Positions 1 to 9,285 of a stretch of DNA of 64,000 bases are shown here, one piece after another. A model generated the notes under the pieces. The model searched no databases. It was not told the origin of the DNA and saw nothing but the letters and a program-made list of their open reading frames with translations. How positions within the stretch are numbered: the stretch's first letter is position 1; each line of letters opens with the position of its first letter. This DNA is from Emiliania huxleyi CCMP1516 (Eukaryota > Haptophyta > Isochrysidales > Noelaerhabdaceae). The stretch covers positions 857,602-921,601 of the forward strand of contig NW_005199926.1 in the NCBI RefSeq assembly GCF_000372725.1, written 5' to 3'. A program made the translations under genes and the position numbers.

Positions 1-1
1 A

Positions 2-2637
2 GCAGCGAGCGTCTTCGACGCTTTTGGCGCCGCGGCCGCGGACGCGCCGCCGGGGGGCACGCCCTTCGAGCCGCCCGCGCCCGCGCCCCTTTTCGACGCG
101 GCGTTCGGCGGCGGCGGGCCGGCCGACATGAACGCCAGCGACGCGCCGGCGACGGGCGAGGTGGCGGAGGCGGCGGCGCCGGAGCTGCCGGTTGCGGCGG
201 AGGCGCAGGCGGGCGGGATTGTTGCCGATGGCGGTGGCGGTTCGGCGGTGGCGGGCGGCGCGGCCGGGCGGGAGGAGGGGGCGAAGGAGGGCGGGTCGGG
301 TGAGGAGGTCGGCGGGCACAGCTTGCTCATCTCGGAGGTGGTCAACGCGCGGCTCGAAGGGAGGAAGCTGCTGCAGTACCGCGTGAGCGGCGAGCTGCGC
401 CTCGTGTCTGCGGCGGCGCCTCAATGAGCTGCGCATTCACAAGAACTGGATCGGTAGGCGAGCTGCGCCTCGTCTCTCCGGCGGCGCGTCCGGGCACGTC
501 CGAGTTTCGTTTCCGGCTGCGCAACGCTCACCGGATCGAGCAGGTCACACACCCACACACCCACACCGCTCACCCGCGCGCACCGGGCCTTGCACTGTCA
601 ATGCCGTGGGGCTCCTGTCTTCTAGACGCGGAGTCGCGAGGGCTAGTCTGGCCCTTGCCCCACCACCTCGTGTGTGTGTGGAGAAGTGTACCTCACCTCA
701 CCTCACCTCGAGCACAGGTCAAGGTGAACGACAAGTTTGTCAAGGCCAACGACGGTGCGCAGCCCCCGAACAGCCCCTCCGTCACAGCAGTCCCGCCGCC
801 CGCTCCTCCCCCAACTGTGCGCTCCTCCGTCCACTCCACCACCCACTCCAGCCTCCACCCACTCCAGTCTCCACCCACACCCCCTCCACCCACACCCCCT
901 CCACCCACAGGGATGTACACGGTGTCCTTGCCGCCGACGCGCGACCCGAAGCCGCTCCCGCTCATGAAGTATGTGGCGAGCGGTCGGTGGCGCCCCGTGC
1001 CAGTCTACGTCGACGCCGAGGCGGCGGAGGCGGCGGGCGGCGTCCGCGTGCGGGCGGCGGTGGAGACGAACCCGCAGCTAAAGACGCCGCTGCAGGACGT
1101 GGCGGTGGCCTTGCGCGTGCAGGACGAGGGCGCGCGCTGCTGCGACAAGGCCGTCACGCCTGCAGCTGTGAACAGCGTCTCTGGACGGCGTCTGGCTGTG
1201 AGCAGGCGCGAGCTGTTCCGAGGTCGAGCCGGCCGGCGGCTGGGACGAGGCAGGGAGGTGCGGGCGTCAGCGAGGGGTAGCCGAGAGGCGGCGGGGAGGG
1301 GGGCGGGGGAGAGGGGAGAGGGCGGGGGAGAGGGCGGGCGCGGCTTGCGGAGGCGCATGGGGCGGACGGGGTGGCTGCGCGTCCTCCTTCCGAGGCCCTC
1401 CCTTTGGGGACGACCCCCCCCCCCTACCCCCTACCCCCCCCCCTCATCTGGCCACCCGGGGAATACTTGGGCCGACACACCCGTAGAGCTCCCCGGGGCT
1501 GAGGGGGGCGGGGACCCCCCCCCCTTTACACACAATACCCCCCCCCCCCCCCCACCCCGTCGCCCCTTCGCGCCGCAGCAGCGTCAAGTGGCGGATCGAC
1601 GAGCTCGCGAGAGAGAAGCCGGCGTCGTGCTCGGCGCTGGTGGCGGGGGGAGGCGCGCCTGCGCGCGAGGCGTGCTCGCGTGGGGCGATGCAGGTGCAGC
1701 TCTGCTCGCCCCCGTGCACCGGGCCTTGAACACGCCGTGCCAGCTCCTGCCCGCGTGTCCGGGTGTGAGATGCGAGGGGCTAGCCTGGCCGCTGCCCCAC
1801 CACGTTGTGCGTGTGTGGAAGGTTACCTTTCCTCACCTCACCTTTAGGTGCAGTTTGGGTGCGAGGGCGTCACCATCACCGGCATCGAGCTCGAGGTGCA
1901 GGTTGGCACCACCGGCAGCCCGGTCTCGCGGCTGCTGCGCAGGTTCAGTAGCGGGAAGTACGAGGCGCGGCAAGCTGTGAATAGAAGAGCTGTGAATAGA
2001 AGTACGAGGCGCGGCAAGCTCCTCCCTCCACCGCCACCACCACGTGTGCACACCACCACGATCCGCCACCCTCCACCACCCACCACCCACCACCACCCAC
2101 CACCACCCACCACCACCCACCACCACCCACCACCCACCACCACCCACCACCACCCACCACCACCCACCACCCACCACCATCCCCCATCCCCCATCGCCAA
2201 CACCCACCGCACGCCTGCGCCTCGCCAGGTTGCTCCGGCGGAGCCGAGGCTCTAGCAGCGGGCGAGGGCCGGTACGTTGGAGAGGGGCTCGACGTGGTCG
2301 TGTGCGGTTTGGCGCGAGAGGCAGGCTGTCGATTGGGCAGTCCCTTCCTCCGGCCTCGGGCCCCGGTACGTCCTCTGGCGCGGCCATCCGTCTCGCATGG
2401 CGACACGTGGTTCCGCTCGCCCGCCCGCCGTCGTTTAGTGCCCGTCTTTGTGTGTTTGCGTGTGACTCTCTCGCCCCCGAGCCGGTCGTCATCGTCGAGG
2501 AGCGCGGGAGGCTGAAGTGGCATGCTGCTGCCCAGAGGAATGTGCGGGCCGCGCGGAGGCTTTTAGAGCCCGCGAACAGTCGCGCGCGCGGGGGCAGGAG
2601 TCAACGACTTTGTATGCGAATAAAAGAATTTCAATGA
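2..2637 (+). CDS. Muniscin-like mu-homology-domain protein, 5' end outside window
   Basis: This is the 3' part of a multi-exon gene, open from the left edge. Muniscins (FCHO, SGIP1, Syp1) recruit cargo and AP-2 during clathrin endocytosis, and their C-terminal mu-homology domain binds partners. The exons read an Ala/Gly-rich linker, then ISEVVNARLEGRKLLQYRVS, GELRLVSPAARPGTSEFRFR and RIEQ/VKVNDKFVKAND. Next come YTVSLPPTRDPKPLPLMKY, NPQLKTPLQDVAVALRVQ, VKWRIDELAREKP, FGCEGVTITGIELEV and LLRRFSSGKYEA, in the order expected of the domain. Likely introns are about 390-457 (GC donor, flanking repeat GGCGAGCTGCGCCTCGT), 544-720 (GT; AGGTCA at both ends), one ending near 912, one in about 1150-1560, and one ending at 1849 with GTGCAG at both ends. 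The last exons after 1970, including a (CACCAC)n tract, are uncertain. An AATAAA lies near 2619. Confidence 0.6.
544..720 (+). repeat. Introner-like intron, family A copy 1
   Basis: This intron is closely similar to the one at about 1716-1849 in the same gene. Both contain GCACCGGGCCTTG, GAGGGGCTAG/GAGGGCTAG, GCCCCACCAC, GTGTGTGTGG and CCTCACCTCACCT just before the 3' splice site. Inverted relatives lie at 24040-24215 and 24300-24400, and another is in the Piezo gene near 39043-39130. Confidence 0.7.
1716..1849 (+). repeat. Introner-like intron, family A copy 2
   Basis: This is the second copy of the family found at 544-720. It lies between GATGCAG|GTGCAG and TTTAG|GTGCAG, so GTGCAG occurs at both exon junctions. 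The two introns share most of their length but interrupt different places in the same coding sequence. That implies insertion rather than descent from one ancestral intron. Confidence 0.7.
2040..2200 (+). repeat. (CACCAC)n/(CCCACCA)n low-complexity tract
   Basis: This is about 160 bp of CAC/CCA repeats. It lies in a probable intron at the end of the muniscin-like gene and is open in several frames only because it is low-complexity. Confidence 0.8.
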
Positions 2638-2725
2638 AGAATTCGCAGCTGGGTCATGTTATCGGATACAGCGTGTCTCCAGGCATACACACACTATGGC
2701 CCCAACGCTATGCCCGCCTTGCTTC

Positions 2726-4186
2726 CTACTCGTCCAAAAGGCTGTCCTCTCCGTCAGATGAAGCAGGCGTGGGCGGCCGGCTCGCCCACGCCTCGATCTT
2801 CTTGGGCAGGAGCTGGTTGGACAGGTCCTCTCCGTGGCCTAGGCGGCCGTCGTCGCCCCCACCCCAGGTGAAGACGGCGCCGTCGGCGATGGCGATGCTG
2901 TGGTATGTTCCAGCCGACACAGCGCCCTCGCTAGCAAAACCCTCAACCTTCTTGGGGAGCAGCTGCTGCTGCTCGTCGCCGTGGCCCAACTGGCCACCAT
3001 CTCCATCGCCCCAGCTCCAGACAGCACCGTCGGAGGTGAGGGCGAGGCTGTGCCATGCTCCCGCCGACACAGCGACGGCTCGCTGGTCAGCAAAGGCCTC
3101 GATCTTCGTTGGCAGCAGCTGGTACTGCTCGTCGCCGTGGCCCAGCTGGCCAAGGGCTCCATAGCCCCAACTCCAGACGGCGCCGTCGGCGGTGAGGGCG
3201 AGGCTGTGGGCGTCTCCAGCCGACACAGCGACGACGCGCTGGCCAGCCGACGCCTCGATCTTCTTCGGCAGCAGCTGGCGCTGCTGGTCGCCGTGGCCCA
3301 ACTTCCCGAAGAAGCCAGAGCCCCAGCTCCAGACGGCGCCGTCGGCGGAGAGAGCGAGGCTGTGGTCGCTTCCAGCCGACACGGCGACCACCCGCCGCCC
3401 CCCCAAAAGCTCGACCTTCTTGGGCAGCAGCTGGCTCTGCTGGTCGCCGTGGCCCAACTGGCCTTCGCCTCCGCGGCCCCAGCTCCAGACGGCACCGTCG
3501 GCGGTAAGGGCGAGGCTGTGGCTGCCTCCAGCCGACACAGCGACGACGCGCTGGCCAGCAAAGGCCTCCACCTTCTTTGGCTGCCACTGGCTCTGCCTGT
3601 CGCCGTGGCCTAGCCGGCCGTGGCTTCCACTGCCCCAGCTCCAGACGCTGCCGCCGGCGGTGAGGGCGAGGCTGTGCGCAGCTCCAGCCGACACGCTCAC
3701 GGCGCACTCACCCAGCGTCGACGGGAGGCGGGTCGGCGTGTTGGGCTGCGCCACGCCCTCGCCGTGGCCGAGCAGGGCCGGGTTGTAGTACGGCGCATTG
3801 CCGCACGAAGAGAGCCACCCCTCGCCATCAATGAAGACGCTGTGCCATTTGCCTGCGGCCGCCCTCGCCGGCGGGTTGGACTTGCGCAGCAGCGCCGAAT
3901 AGCACAGCCACCGCACGGCACAGCCCTCGCCCTCTGGCTGCGCTGGCAGCTCGAAGCCGCGCTCTTGCGCCCACAAGCGGATGGCCTCCGCCGCGAGCGA
4001 GGCGTGAAAGAGAAGCGAGACGGCCGCGACGCGAGCGATGTCGACGGGGTCGCAGCGAGAGCCGGCGCGCACGAGGAGCTCCGTGGGGAGGTCGAGGAGG
4101 CGGGCGGGCGGCGGCGCGTCTGGCGAGGGAGCGGCGGTGGCGGCGGAGGCGAGGCGGCGCGAGTGGCGCCGCGGCGGGGTGGACAT
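2726..4186 (-). CDS. F-box protein with RCC1 beta-propeller
   Basis: Single exon, 486 aa. Residues about 27-75 (LLDLPTELLVRAGSRCDPVD onward) look like an F-box, the SKP1-binding part of SCF ubiquitin ligases. From about residue 110 to the end run roughly seven RCC1 units. The core is VVAVSAGxxHSLALTADGAV, then WSWGxGxxGQLGHGD and LLPKKVEAF, spaced about 53 residues apart. RCC1 units fold as a seven-bladed propeller used for protein binding or guanine-nucleotide exchange. The blades are very alike at DNA level, which suggests recent homogenisation or expansion. The likely role is a substrate adaptor for ubiquitylation, but the substrate cannot be read from sequence. The start is the first Met, just before a Ser/Arg/Ala-rich stretch. 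Confidence 0.88.
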   Translation of the reverse strand: MSTPPRRHSRRLASAATAAPSPDAPPPARLLDLPTELLVRAGSRCDPVDIARVAAVSLLFHASLAAEAIRLWAQERGFELPAQPEGEGCAVRWLCYSALLRKSNPPARAAAGKWHSVFIDGEGWLSSCGNAPYYNPALLGHGEGVAQPNTPTRLPSTLGECAVSVSAGAAHSLALTAGGSVWSWGSGSHGRLGHGDRQSQWQPKKVEAFAGQRVVAVSAGGSHSLALTADGAVWSWGRGGEGQLGHGDQQSQLLPKKVELLGGRRVVAVSAGSDHSLALSADGAVWSWGSGFFGKLGHGDQQRQLLPKKIEASAGQRVVAVSAGDAHSLALTADGAVWSWGYGALGQLGHGDEQYQLLPTKIEAFADQRAVAVSAGAWHSLALTSDGAVWSWGDGDGGQLGHGDEQQQLLPKKVEGFASEGAVSAGTYHSIAIADGAVFTWGGGDDGRLGHGEDLSNQLLPKKIEAWASRPPTPASSDGEDSLLDE

Positions 4187-4269
4187 CGCGAGAAAAAGAA
4201 AACAATTTGGGCATGAGTCTCCAGGACGCGAGAAAAATAATTGCGTTCCCCGTTTTTTGTTAATTGTCC

Positions 4270-4320
4270 TTTCCCTGTGTGGTGGCGGCGTGCCGTCCTC
4301 CCATCCCTCCCTTGGAATTG
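4270..4320 (+). repeat. Dispersed repeat, copy 1 of 3
   Basis: The segment around CCCTGTGTGGTGGCGGCGTG followed by CCGTCCTCCCATCCCTCCC recurs near 28557-28606 and 28887-28935, where TTTTC/TTTCT runs follow it. Here it lies upstream of the F-box/RCC1 gene. The rest of 4190-4860 holds GA-rich simple sequence and no recognisable gene. Confidence 0.7.
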
Positions 4321-4869
4321 GATCGCAAGGGCGATCTGACTAGATTTCGGCAGATCGGGTCCCACGGAAATAGTTTCTTCGTCCTCCCGGCCGGAAATAA
4401 TTTTTTCGTCGTCACCTGCTCACCTCCCGTGTTCCTCTGTGCTCTGACGGCGAATGTCGGTGTGAGGACGCAGCGCCAGGGATAGAGAGAGCGTGTGAGA
4501 GAGCAGCGAGACCCCCCCAGCCCCACGGAGATCGAGAGACCGGGAAGTCGTCGGAAGAGTCGAGAGACCAGAGAGGAGAGAGAGAGAGAGAAGGGGGAAT
4601 ATAGTAATTAGTATCCTCGTTTTCGCACAAATCGCTCTCGCACCACGCACGCACAGCACGTGTCAAGTCGGAAGAGTGGTGAGTGCACACACATCGAGGA
4701 ATGTCCGAAACCGAATGAGGTACACGCAATGGGCACGCGGGCACGCGCCGCGCGCTGGCGCCGCGCACGAGCCACGACTTCTCGGACTTTCTCCTCTCCT
4801 AGCGTTCTGCGTTCTGGGGCGGCCGGGGTGCTGTACGCGCGGAATAGCGGGAAGACAAAGAGCGGAGCG

Positions 4870-5547
4870 TCACGTGTCGTCCCTGACCTTTCTCACCGCC
4901 TTTGACGCCTGCAGCGACAAGAAGATCGTCCACAGGAAGTTTGCGATGTTGTAGCCGAGCGGTATCCACCGGACGGGGACCGAGCTGTAGCATATCAGGT
5001 CGACAAAGGGCCAGTAGCACAGCTCCGAGGCCCACGTCACGACGAGGTCCTGCCTGATTTTGCGCGGCAGCCGCGAGAGCCCACCCGCCAGCCCGTGGTC
5101 TTTTACCAGGAAGGCGCCGAAAAACACGCACGTCACGGCGGGCCCAAACCCGAGCTGCCCGCAAAATGTCTTGAGCAACGTCGACTGCAGGCCCGTGCCG
5201 GGGATGAGCCATGTGATGAACCGAAGATAGTGGTAGAGCGCGGGGCCAAAGTAGCAGAGGCCGATGAGAGCGGTCACGGCGGTACGCGTGCGGTCGGAAC
5301 CCGCGCCGTCCGGAGCGAGGCGCTGCGCCGTCACATCGGAGAGCGCAAAGGTTGCCGCAGCGGTGAGCGACTGCGTCAGCAGCGGGCGGGCGCTGAGCTG
5401 CGCCTCGTAGGCGGCCCCGAGTGCGCCCGCGAGTCCCATCGCCGTCTGCCCTCCACGCAGCACGGAGACGCGCGATCGCAGCACGGGGAGCGCCGGCCGC
5501 GGCGCTGGGAGTGCCAGCGAGAGGAGAGCGGCGGAGAGGAGAGGCAT
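4870..5547 (-). CDS. Mpv17/PMP22-family membrane protein
   Basis: Single exon, 225 aa. The family comprises small four-helix proteins of the mitochondrial or peroxisomal membrane, thought to be channels or metabolite pores. The C-terminal signature is clear: DLVVTWASELCYWPFVDLIC, then SSVPVRWIPLGYNIANFLWT, matching the W..WP..D...VP..W..........W pattern. Upstream lie YEAQLSARPLLTQSLTAAAT, SDVTAQRLA, a GPALYHYLR loop and LLKTFCGQLGFGPAVTCVFF. Residues 1-35 (hydrophobic, then Arg-containing) may be a targeting peptide. Length is normal for the family. A stop follows ...AVRKVRDDT. Confidence 0.9.
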   Translation of the reverse strand: MPLLSAALLSLALPAPRPALPVLRSRVSVLRGGQTAMGLAGALGAAYEAQLSARPLLTQSLTAAATFALSDVTAQRLAPDGAGSDRTRTAVTALIGLCYFGPALYHYLRFITWLIPGTGLQSTLLKTFCGQLGFGPAVTCVFFGAFLVKDHGLAGGLSRLPRKIRQDLVVTWASELCYWPFVDLICYSSVPVRWIPLGYNIANFLWTIFLSLQASKAVRKVRDDT

Positions 5548-5728
5548 TGGTCGAGACGGTTATCAGAGTGAGTTAGCACGAGGTTCCAGGCTTGAAGACC
5601 CGGCCCAGCTAGGCGCGAGAAAGCCGGAAGACTGTCATATCGCGCTGCCGACACCCCACAATGCACAAAACAAACGGGCGTGGGACTCTCTTTTGCTTTA
5701 ACTTACACGATACCTGACAGGCCTGCAG

Positions 5729-6643
5729 TCAGCTCGTCGCCCTGGCCGCGGAGCCGGGCGGTGCGTGCGCCGCGCCAGCGCCACCGAAGTGGAAGGTCTC
5801 GATCATACCCCCGTCCACGATGAGCGTCGCGCCGTTGACGTACGACGCCGCCGGAGAGGCGAGGAAGGCGACGGGCCCCGCGATTTCGTGCGGCTGCCCC
5901 CACCGGCCAACCGGCGTGCGGCTGTTGACCTCGTCGGAGAAGCCGCGGTTGCCCTTGAGCGAGGCCGTCAGGTCCGTCTCGATGTAGCCGGGCCCCACCA
6001 TGTTGACCGTGATGCCCTCGCCGCCGAGCTCGGACGCGAGGCTGCGCGTCAGGCCCTCGATCCCGGCCTTGGACGCGTTGTACCCGGGCAGGCCCATCCG
6101 GCCGACGTGCGACATGATCGAGCCCACGTTGACGATGCGGCCCCAGCCCCGCTGCCGCATGCTCCTGGCGCACTCGCGAGAGAGCACAAACGGGCCGACC
6201 AGATTCGCGCGCAGCACGTGCTCAAACTCGGCCGTCGCAAACTCGTCGAGCGTGTGGCGACGGTTGAGCCCGGCGTTGTTGACGAGAATGTCGATTCTGC
6301 CGTGCTCCGCCACGAGTGCGGCCACCGCGGCGACGCACTGCACCTCGTCGCCGACGTCGAACGCGACTGCAGAACAAGAGGCAGCCGGGTTCCTCTCGAG
6401 CAGGCGCCGGCGTGCATCCTCCACGGTGGCCGGGTTGGTGCCGGTGAGGACCGTGTGCGCTCCCTGCGCCGCCAGCGCCTCGGCGATGGCGAAGCCGATG
6501 CCTCGTGAGGCCCCGGTGACCAGCGCGACTTTGCCATCGAGCGGCTCAGACGGCGAGGCGTGGGCGAACGTCGCAGCGGCGCAAGCGGCGGCGGCGCTGG
6601 CGGCGGCGAGGACGCGCGGACGGAGCGCCAGACGGCGGAGCAT
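5729..6643 (-). CDS. Short-chain dehydrogenase/reductase, FabG-like
   Basis: Single exon, 304 aa; an NAD(P)(H)-dependent oxidoreductase of the classical SDR family. Visible motifs: cofactor-binding TGASRGIG near residue 43, NNAG near residue 122, catalytic Ser in NVGSIMS, YNASK (Tyr and Lys) and a C-terminal NGATLIVDGGM. Overall it resembles 3-oxoacyl-ACP reductases. Residues 1-35 (MLRRLALRPRVLAAASAAAA...) look like an organelle-targeting presequence, so a role in plastid or mitochondrial fatty-acid synthesis is plausible. The family is promiscuous, so the substrate is not fixed by sequence. A MITE-like element ends 9 bp upstream of the ATG. Confidence 0.9.
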   Translation of the reverse strand: MLRRLALRPRVLAAASAAAACAAATFAHASPSEPLDGKVALVTGASRGIGFAIAEALAAQGAHTVLTGTNPATVEDARRRLLERNPAASCSAVAFDVGDEVQCVAAVAALVAEHGRIDILVNNAGLNRRHTLDEFATAEFEHVLRANLVGPFVLSRECARSMRQRGWGRIVNVGSIMSHVGRMGLPGYNASKAGIEGLTRSLASELGGEGITVNMVGPGYIETDLTASLKGNRGFSDEVNSRTPVGRWGQPHEIAGPVAFLASPAASYVNGATLIVDGGMIETFHFGGAGAAHAPPGSAARATS

Positions 6644-6651
6644 AGCTAACA

Positions 6652-7156
6652 GCGAGCCGTCTTCTTACCAGGTTGCAACCCTACCTGGGTAGTCTCGCAC
6701 TGTGCTGTGAACAGAGCACCAACCAACAGCTCTCAGGACCCCCCGGTGCTGGGGTGCTGCCAGCAACCAACCAACTCGCCGGCGAGCGGAGCGAGCCGAA
6801 GAGCTGGGGCCAAATTGGCGCTGTGAACGTCGTTTGAACCGCGTGCAGGAAGCTGCATGCATCGCCAGCGCCGTCGCAGCATCGAGCGGCGCGTCCTCCC
6901 CAACCAGCGGCGTGTATAGCACCATAGGTCGTCGGCTTTGCCGACGGGCGACGTGGACGGACACAGGCAGGGACGGGCGAAACACGTACCCGAACAAGCA
7001 TGACCAGCGAACGGGGCATTGCACTACATAGTGCGGGACCTGGGGCAGCAACCAACAACCTGGATGGGGACGGGGTGCTGCGCAACCGACGCCAACCAGC
7101 AGCGTTCACAGCACAGTGCGAGACTAGGGTTGCAACCTGGTAAGAAGACGGCTCGC
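6652..7156. mobile_element. MITE-like element with long terminal inverted repeats (type 1)
   Basis: The left end GCGAGCCGTCTTCTTACCAG, then GTTGCAACCCTA and TCTCGCACTGTGCTGTGAAC, is repeated in inverse orientation at 7101-7156. The inverted similarity continues for about 100 bp through CAACCAACA-like stretches. About 505 bp, with no coding capacity seen, so a non-autonomous DNA element is likely. A diverged end of the same family is at 19990-20062. Confidence 0.8.
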
Positions 7157-7197
7157 AGGTCGCCCCACCCCCAAAGAAAACGCCGGCCAAGAATTCG

Positions 7198-7710
7198 GCA
7201 CTTCAGCTTGGTATTTTAGTATCATTGCATCCCAGATCATACCCCAGGGCTATACCCTGATACCCTCTTGAGAGGACCCGCATTGGGCCCCTAGAGGATA
7301 GGCTGATACCCTGGTGGGTTACCCTTCACACCGGACACGACCCCCCTCTTCACACCTCTTCGCGCGCTGCGCGCGCGCCAAGACAGACAACGCGCTCGAG
7401 TGAGCGTCGCGCAGGAGGGAGGCGAGCGCACCACTAAGCAATGCGAAACGAGGAGGCGTGCATTGCGCGCGCAACAGCTGGTGGGCGTGGCGCGCGGGTA
7501 CGGCGGAAGCGCAAAGAGTTTGAATGATACCGGGGCGGACCATGCGGGAGGGCTCGGTCCTCGGTGCGAGGTGTGAATTGTCGCTTCGCTGCGCGGCCGC
7601 CGATGATACCTTGATACCCAGCCGAGATAAGTCCCCACAGAGGCCTAGAGCATACCTTGATACCCCCTCTCGAGAGAAGGATACAATGATACTATACCAA
7701 GCTGAAGTGC
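7198..7710. mobile_element. MITE-like element (type 2)
   Basis: GCACTTCAGCTTGGTAT and TTAGTATCATTG at the left are matched by CAATGATACTATACCAAGCT and GAAGTGC at the right. The terminal inverted repeats are about 33 bp. The interior carries several CTTGATACCC/CTGATACCC motifs. It sits 41 bp from the type 1 element and encodes nothing recognisable. Confidence 0.8.
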
Positions 7711-7907
7711 GACCGGTGAATTCACACAAAAACACCCCGGACCCAAGACGCACAAGCAAGCACAGACAGTCGAGAAGGGAGAGACAGCAACGACAGTCAG
7801 AAGCCAGCGCTGGGTACCAGGAAGGCGAATGCGATGACGGCCTCTAGTGTGAGCTCTACCTAGTGAGCTCATACGCACGCCGGCAAATCGCGACTATATA
7901 CAGCTAG

Positions 7908-8264
7908 TTAGTTAGGAGCCGACCGACCCTCGCGTCCGGTGCTCATCGGCCGGGCGGGCCACCCGCCCACGCGCCGCCTACGCGCAGCGCGTGCGCCGCA
8001 AACTCGCCCGCCCGCCGAGAGCGCCGGCCAGTCGCCATCGGCCGTCGCGAGAGGCCTGCCCGGCTGTCGCCGCGGGGCCCCCACGAACACCACGCGTCGG
8101 AGGCGGTGCCGCGCGAACTCGCGCGCAAAGTGCACGCCCCACGCCCGCCGCAGCGTCGTAGCGAAGTAGGACTGCGCCTCCCTCGCGCTACGCGCGCCGA
8201 TCCGCCTCCAGTGCTGCTTGGATGCCGACTCCACCACACAATCGAGCAGCTGGTGCAGGTCGTT
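7908..8264 (-). other. Possible truncated gene fragment, unknown
   Basis: An open frame reads INDLHQLLDCVVESASKQHW, then RRIGARSAREAQSYFATTLR and RAWGVHFAREFARHRL, before becoming Arg/Gly-rich. The first 60 residues have a protein-like composition. I do not recognise the family. A TCAAAAAAAGAAAG motif lies just upstream at 8266-8284, and the foldback element begins immediately beyond. It could be a gene cut by that insertion, or a chance frame. Confidence 0.25.
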
Positions 8265-8299
8265 AATTCACTTTCTTTTTTTGACTCTGGAATGTGACA

Positions 8300-8985
8300 C
8301 CAGAATGGCTGTGCTGGCTCCTTCACAGCCATCTTACCTAAGGATGGCTGAGCTAGCTGCAGTGCAGCCACATCCTCCAGCCCGATGGCTGCAACACACA
8401 CACGGCAGCCATCCTTAGTAGACATGGCTGGAGACGCACTACCGCAGCCACACCGCCCGCCTCGAGGTGAGCCCTCTTGGCTGAGCTGGCTACATCGTAG
8501 CCATCTTGGGAAAGATGGCTGGGGGACAGCCATTTCAGCCATCTACTAAGTACTATGGCTGGGGCACAGTCAGTGCAGCCATCCTCCGGATCATGGCTGG
8601 TGATAATTCGATGGCAGCCGTCCGCCTCCCCCGCCACACGCACAAATGGCTGCGCGCTTGTCGCCCCCGGCCTCGCGGGATGGCTGCCATCGGCTGCCAT
8701 CGAATTACCACCAGCCATGGCTGGCACTGGAAGATGGCTGCAATCTCTATGACGCAGCCATAGTAGATGGCTGAAATGGCTGAAACGGCTGTCCCCCAGC
8801 CATCTTTCGACTTTCCCAAGAGATGTAGCCAGCTCAGCCAAGAGGGCCCACCTCGAGGCGGGCGGTATGGCTGCGGTAGTGCGTCTCCAGCCATGTCTAC
8901 TAAGGATGGCTGCCGTGTGTGTGTTGCAGCCATCGGGCTGAAGGATGTGGCTGCACTGTAGCTAGCTCAGCCATCCTTAGGCAAG
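8300..8985. mobile_element. Foldback element built of ATGGCTG/CAGCCAT motifs
   Basis: About 8337-8660 and 8670-8980 are near-complete reverse complements. For example CTAAGGATGGCTGAGCTAGC at the left faces GCTAGCTCAGCCATCCTTAG at the right. Inside each arm ATGGCTG or its complement recurs every 20-40 bp. The transcript would form a hairpin of more than 300 bp. A fragment with GTGAAGGAGCCAGCGCAGCC at about 15770-15810 matches the left outer end in reverse. Confidence 0.85.
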
Positions 8986-9285
8986 AACACTAGGGACTCG
9001 GGCCGTATAAAGAATAAACCTACAATGGTCACACTCTACATACGGCTTTAACCGCTCTACAATCGGCTTTAAGTTGGGTTATGCACCTGAGTACGGCTTT
9101 ACGATGCACCTGAGAGGTTTAGGGGTTAAGCGCGACCCGCGACCCCCATCCACACGGAGGTGAGACGTGAGTGCGCATGGGACAAACACTGGTCCATCGC
9201 ACAGTTCGAGTTGCCTTCCGTTGTCTCGTTGTCGTTCACACCCCACACCCCACGGTACGGCTGCGTGGACAATCCCCACTCTCCC

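Noticed and set aside
2044-2637. His/Pro-rich open frames over the CACCAC tract
   Set aside because: They are produced by simple repeats and lie in a probable intron of the muniscin-like gene.
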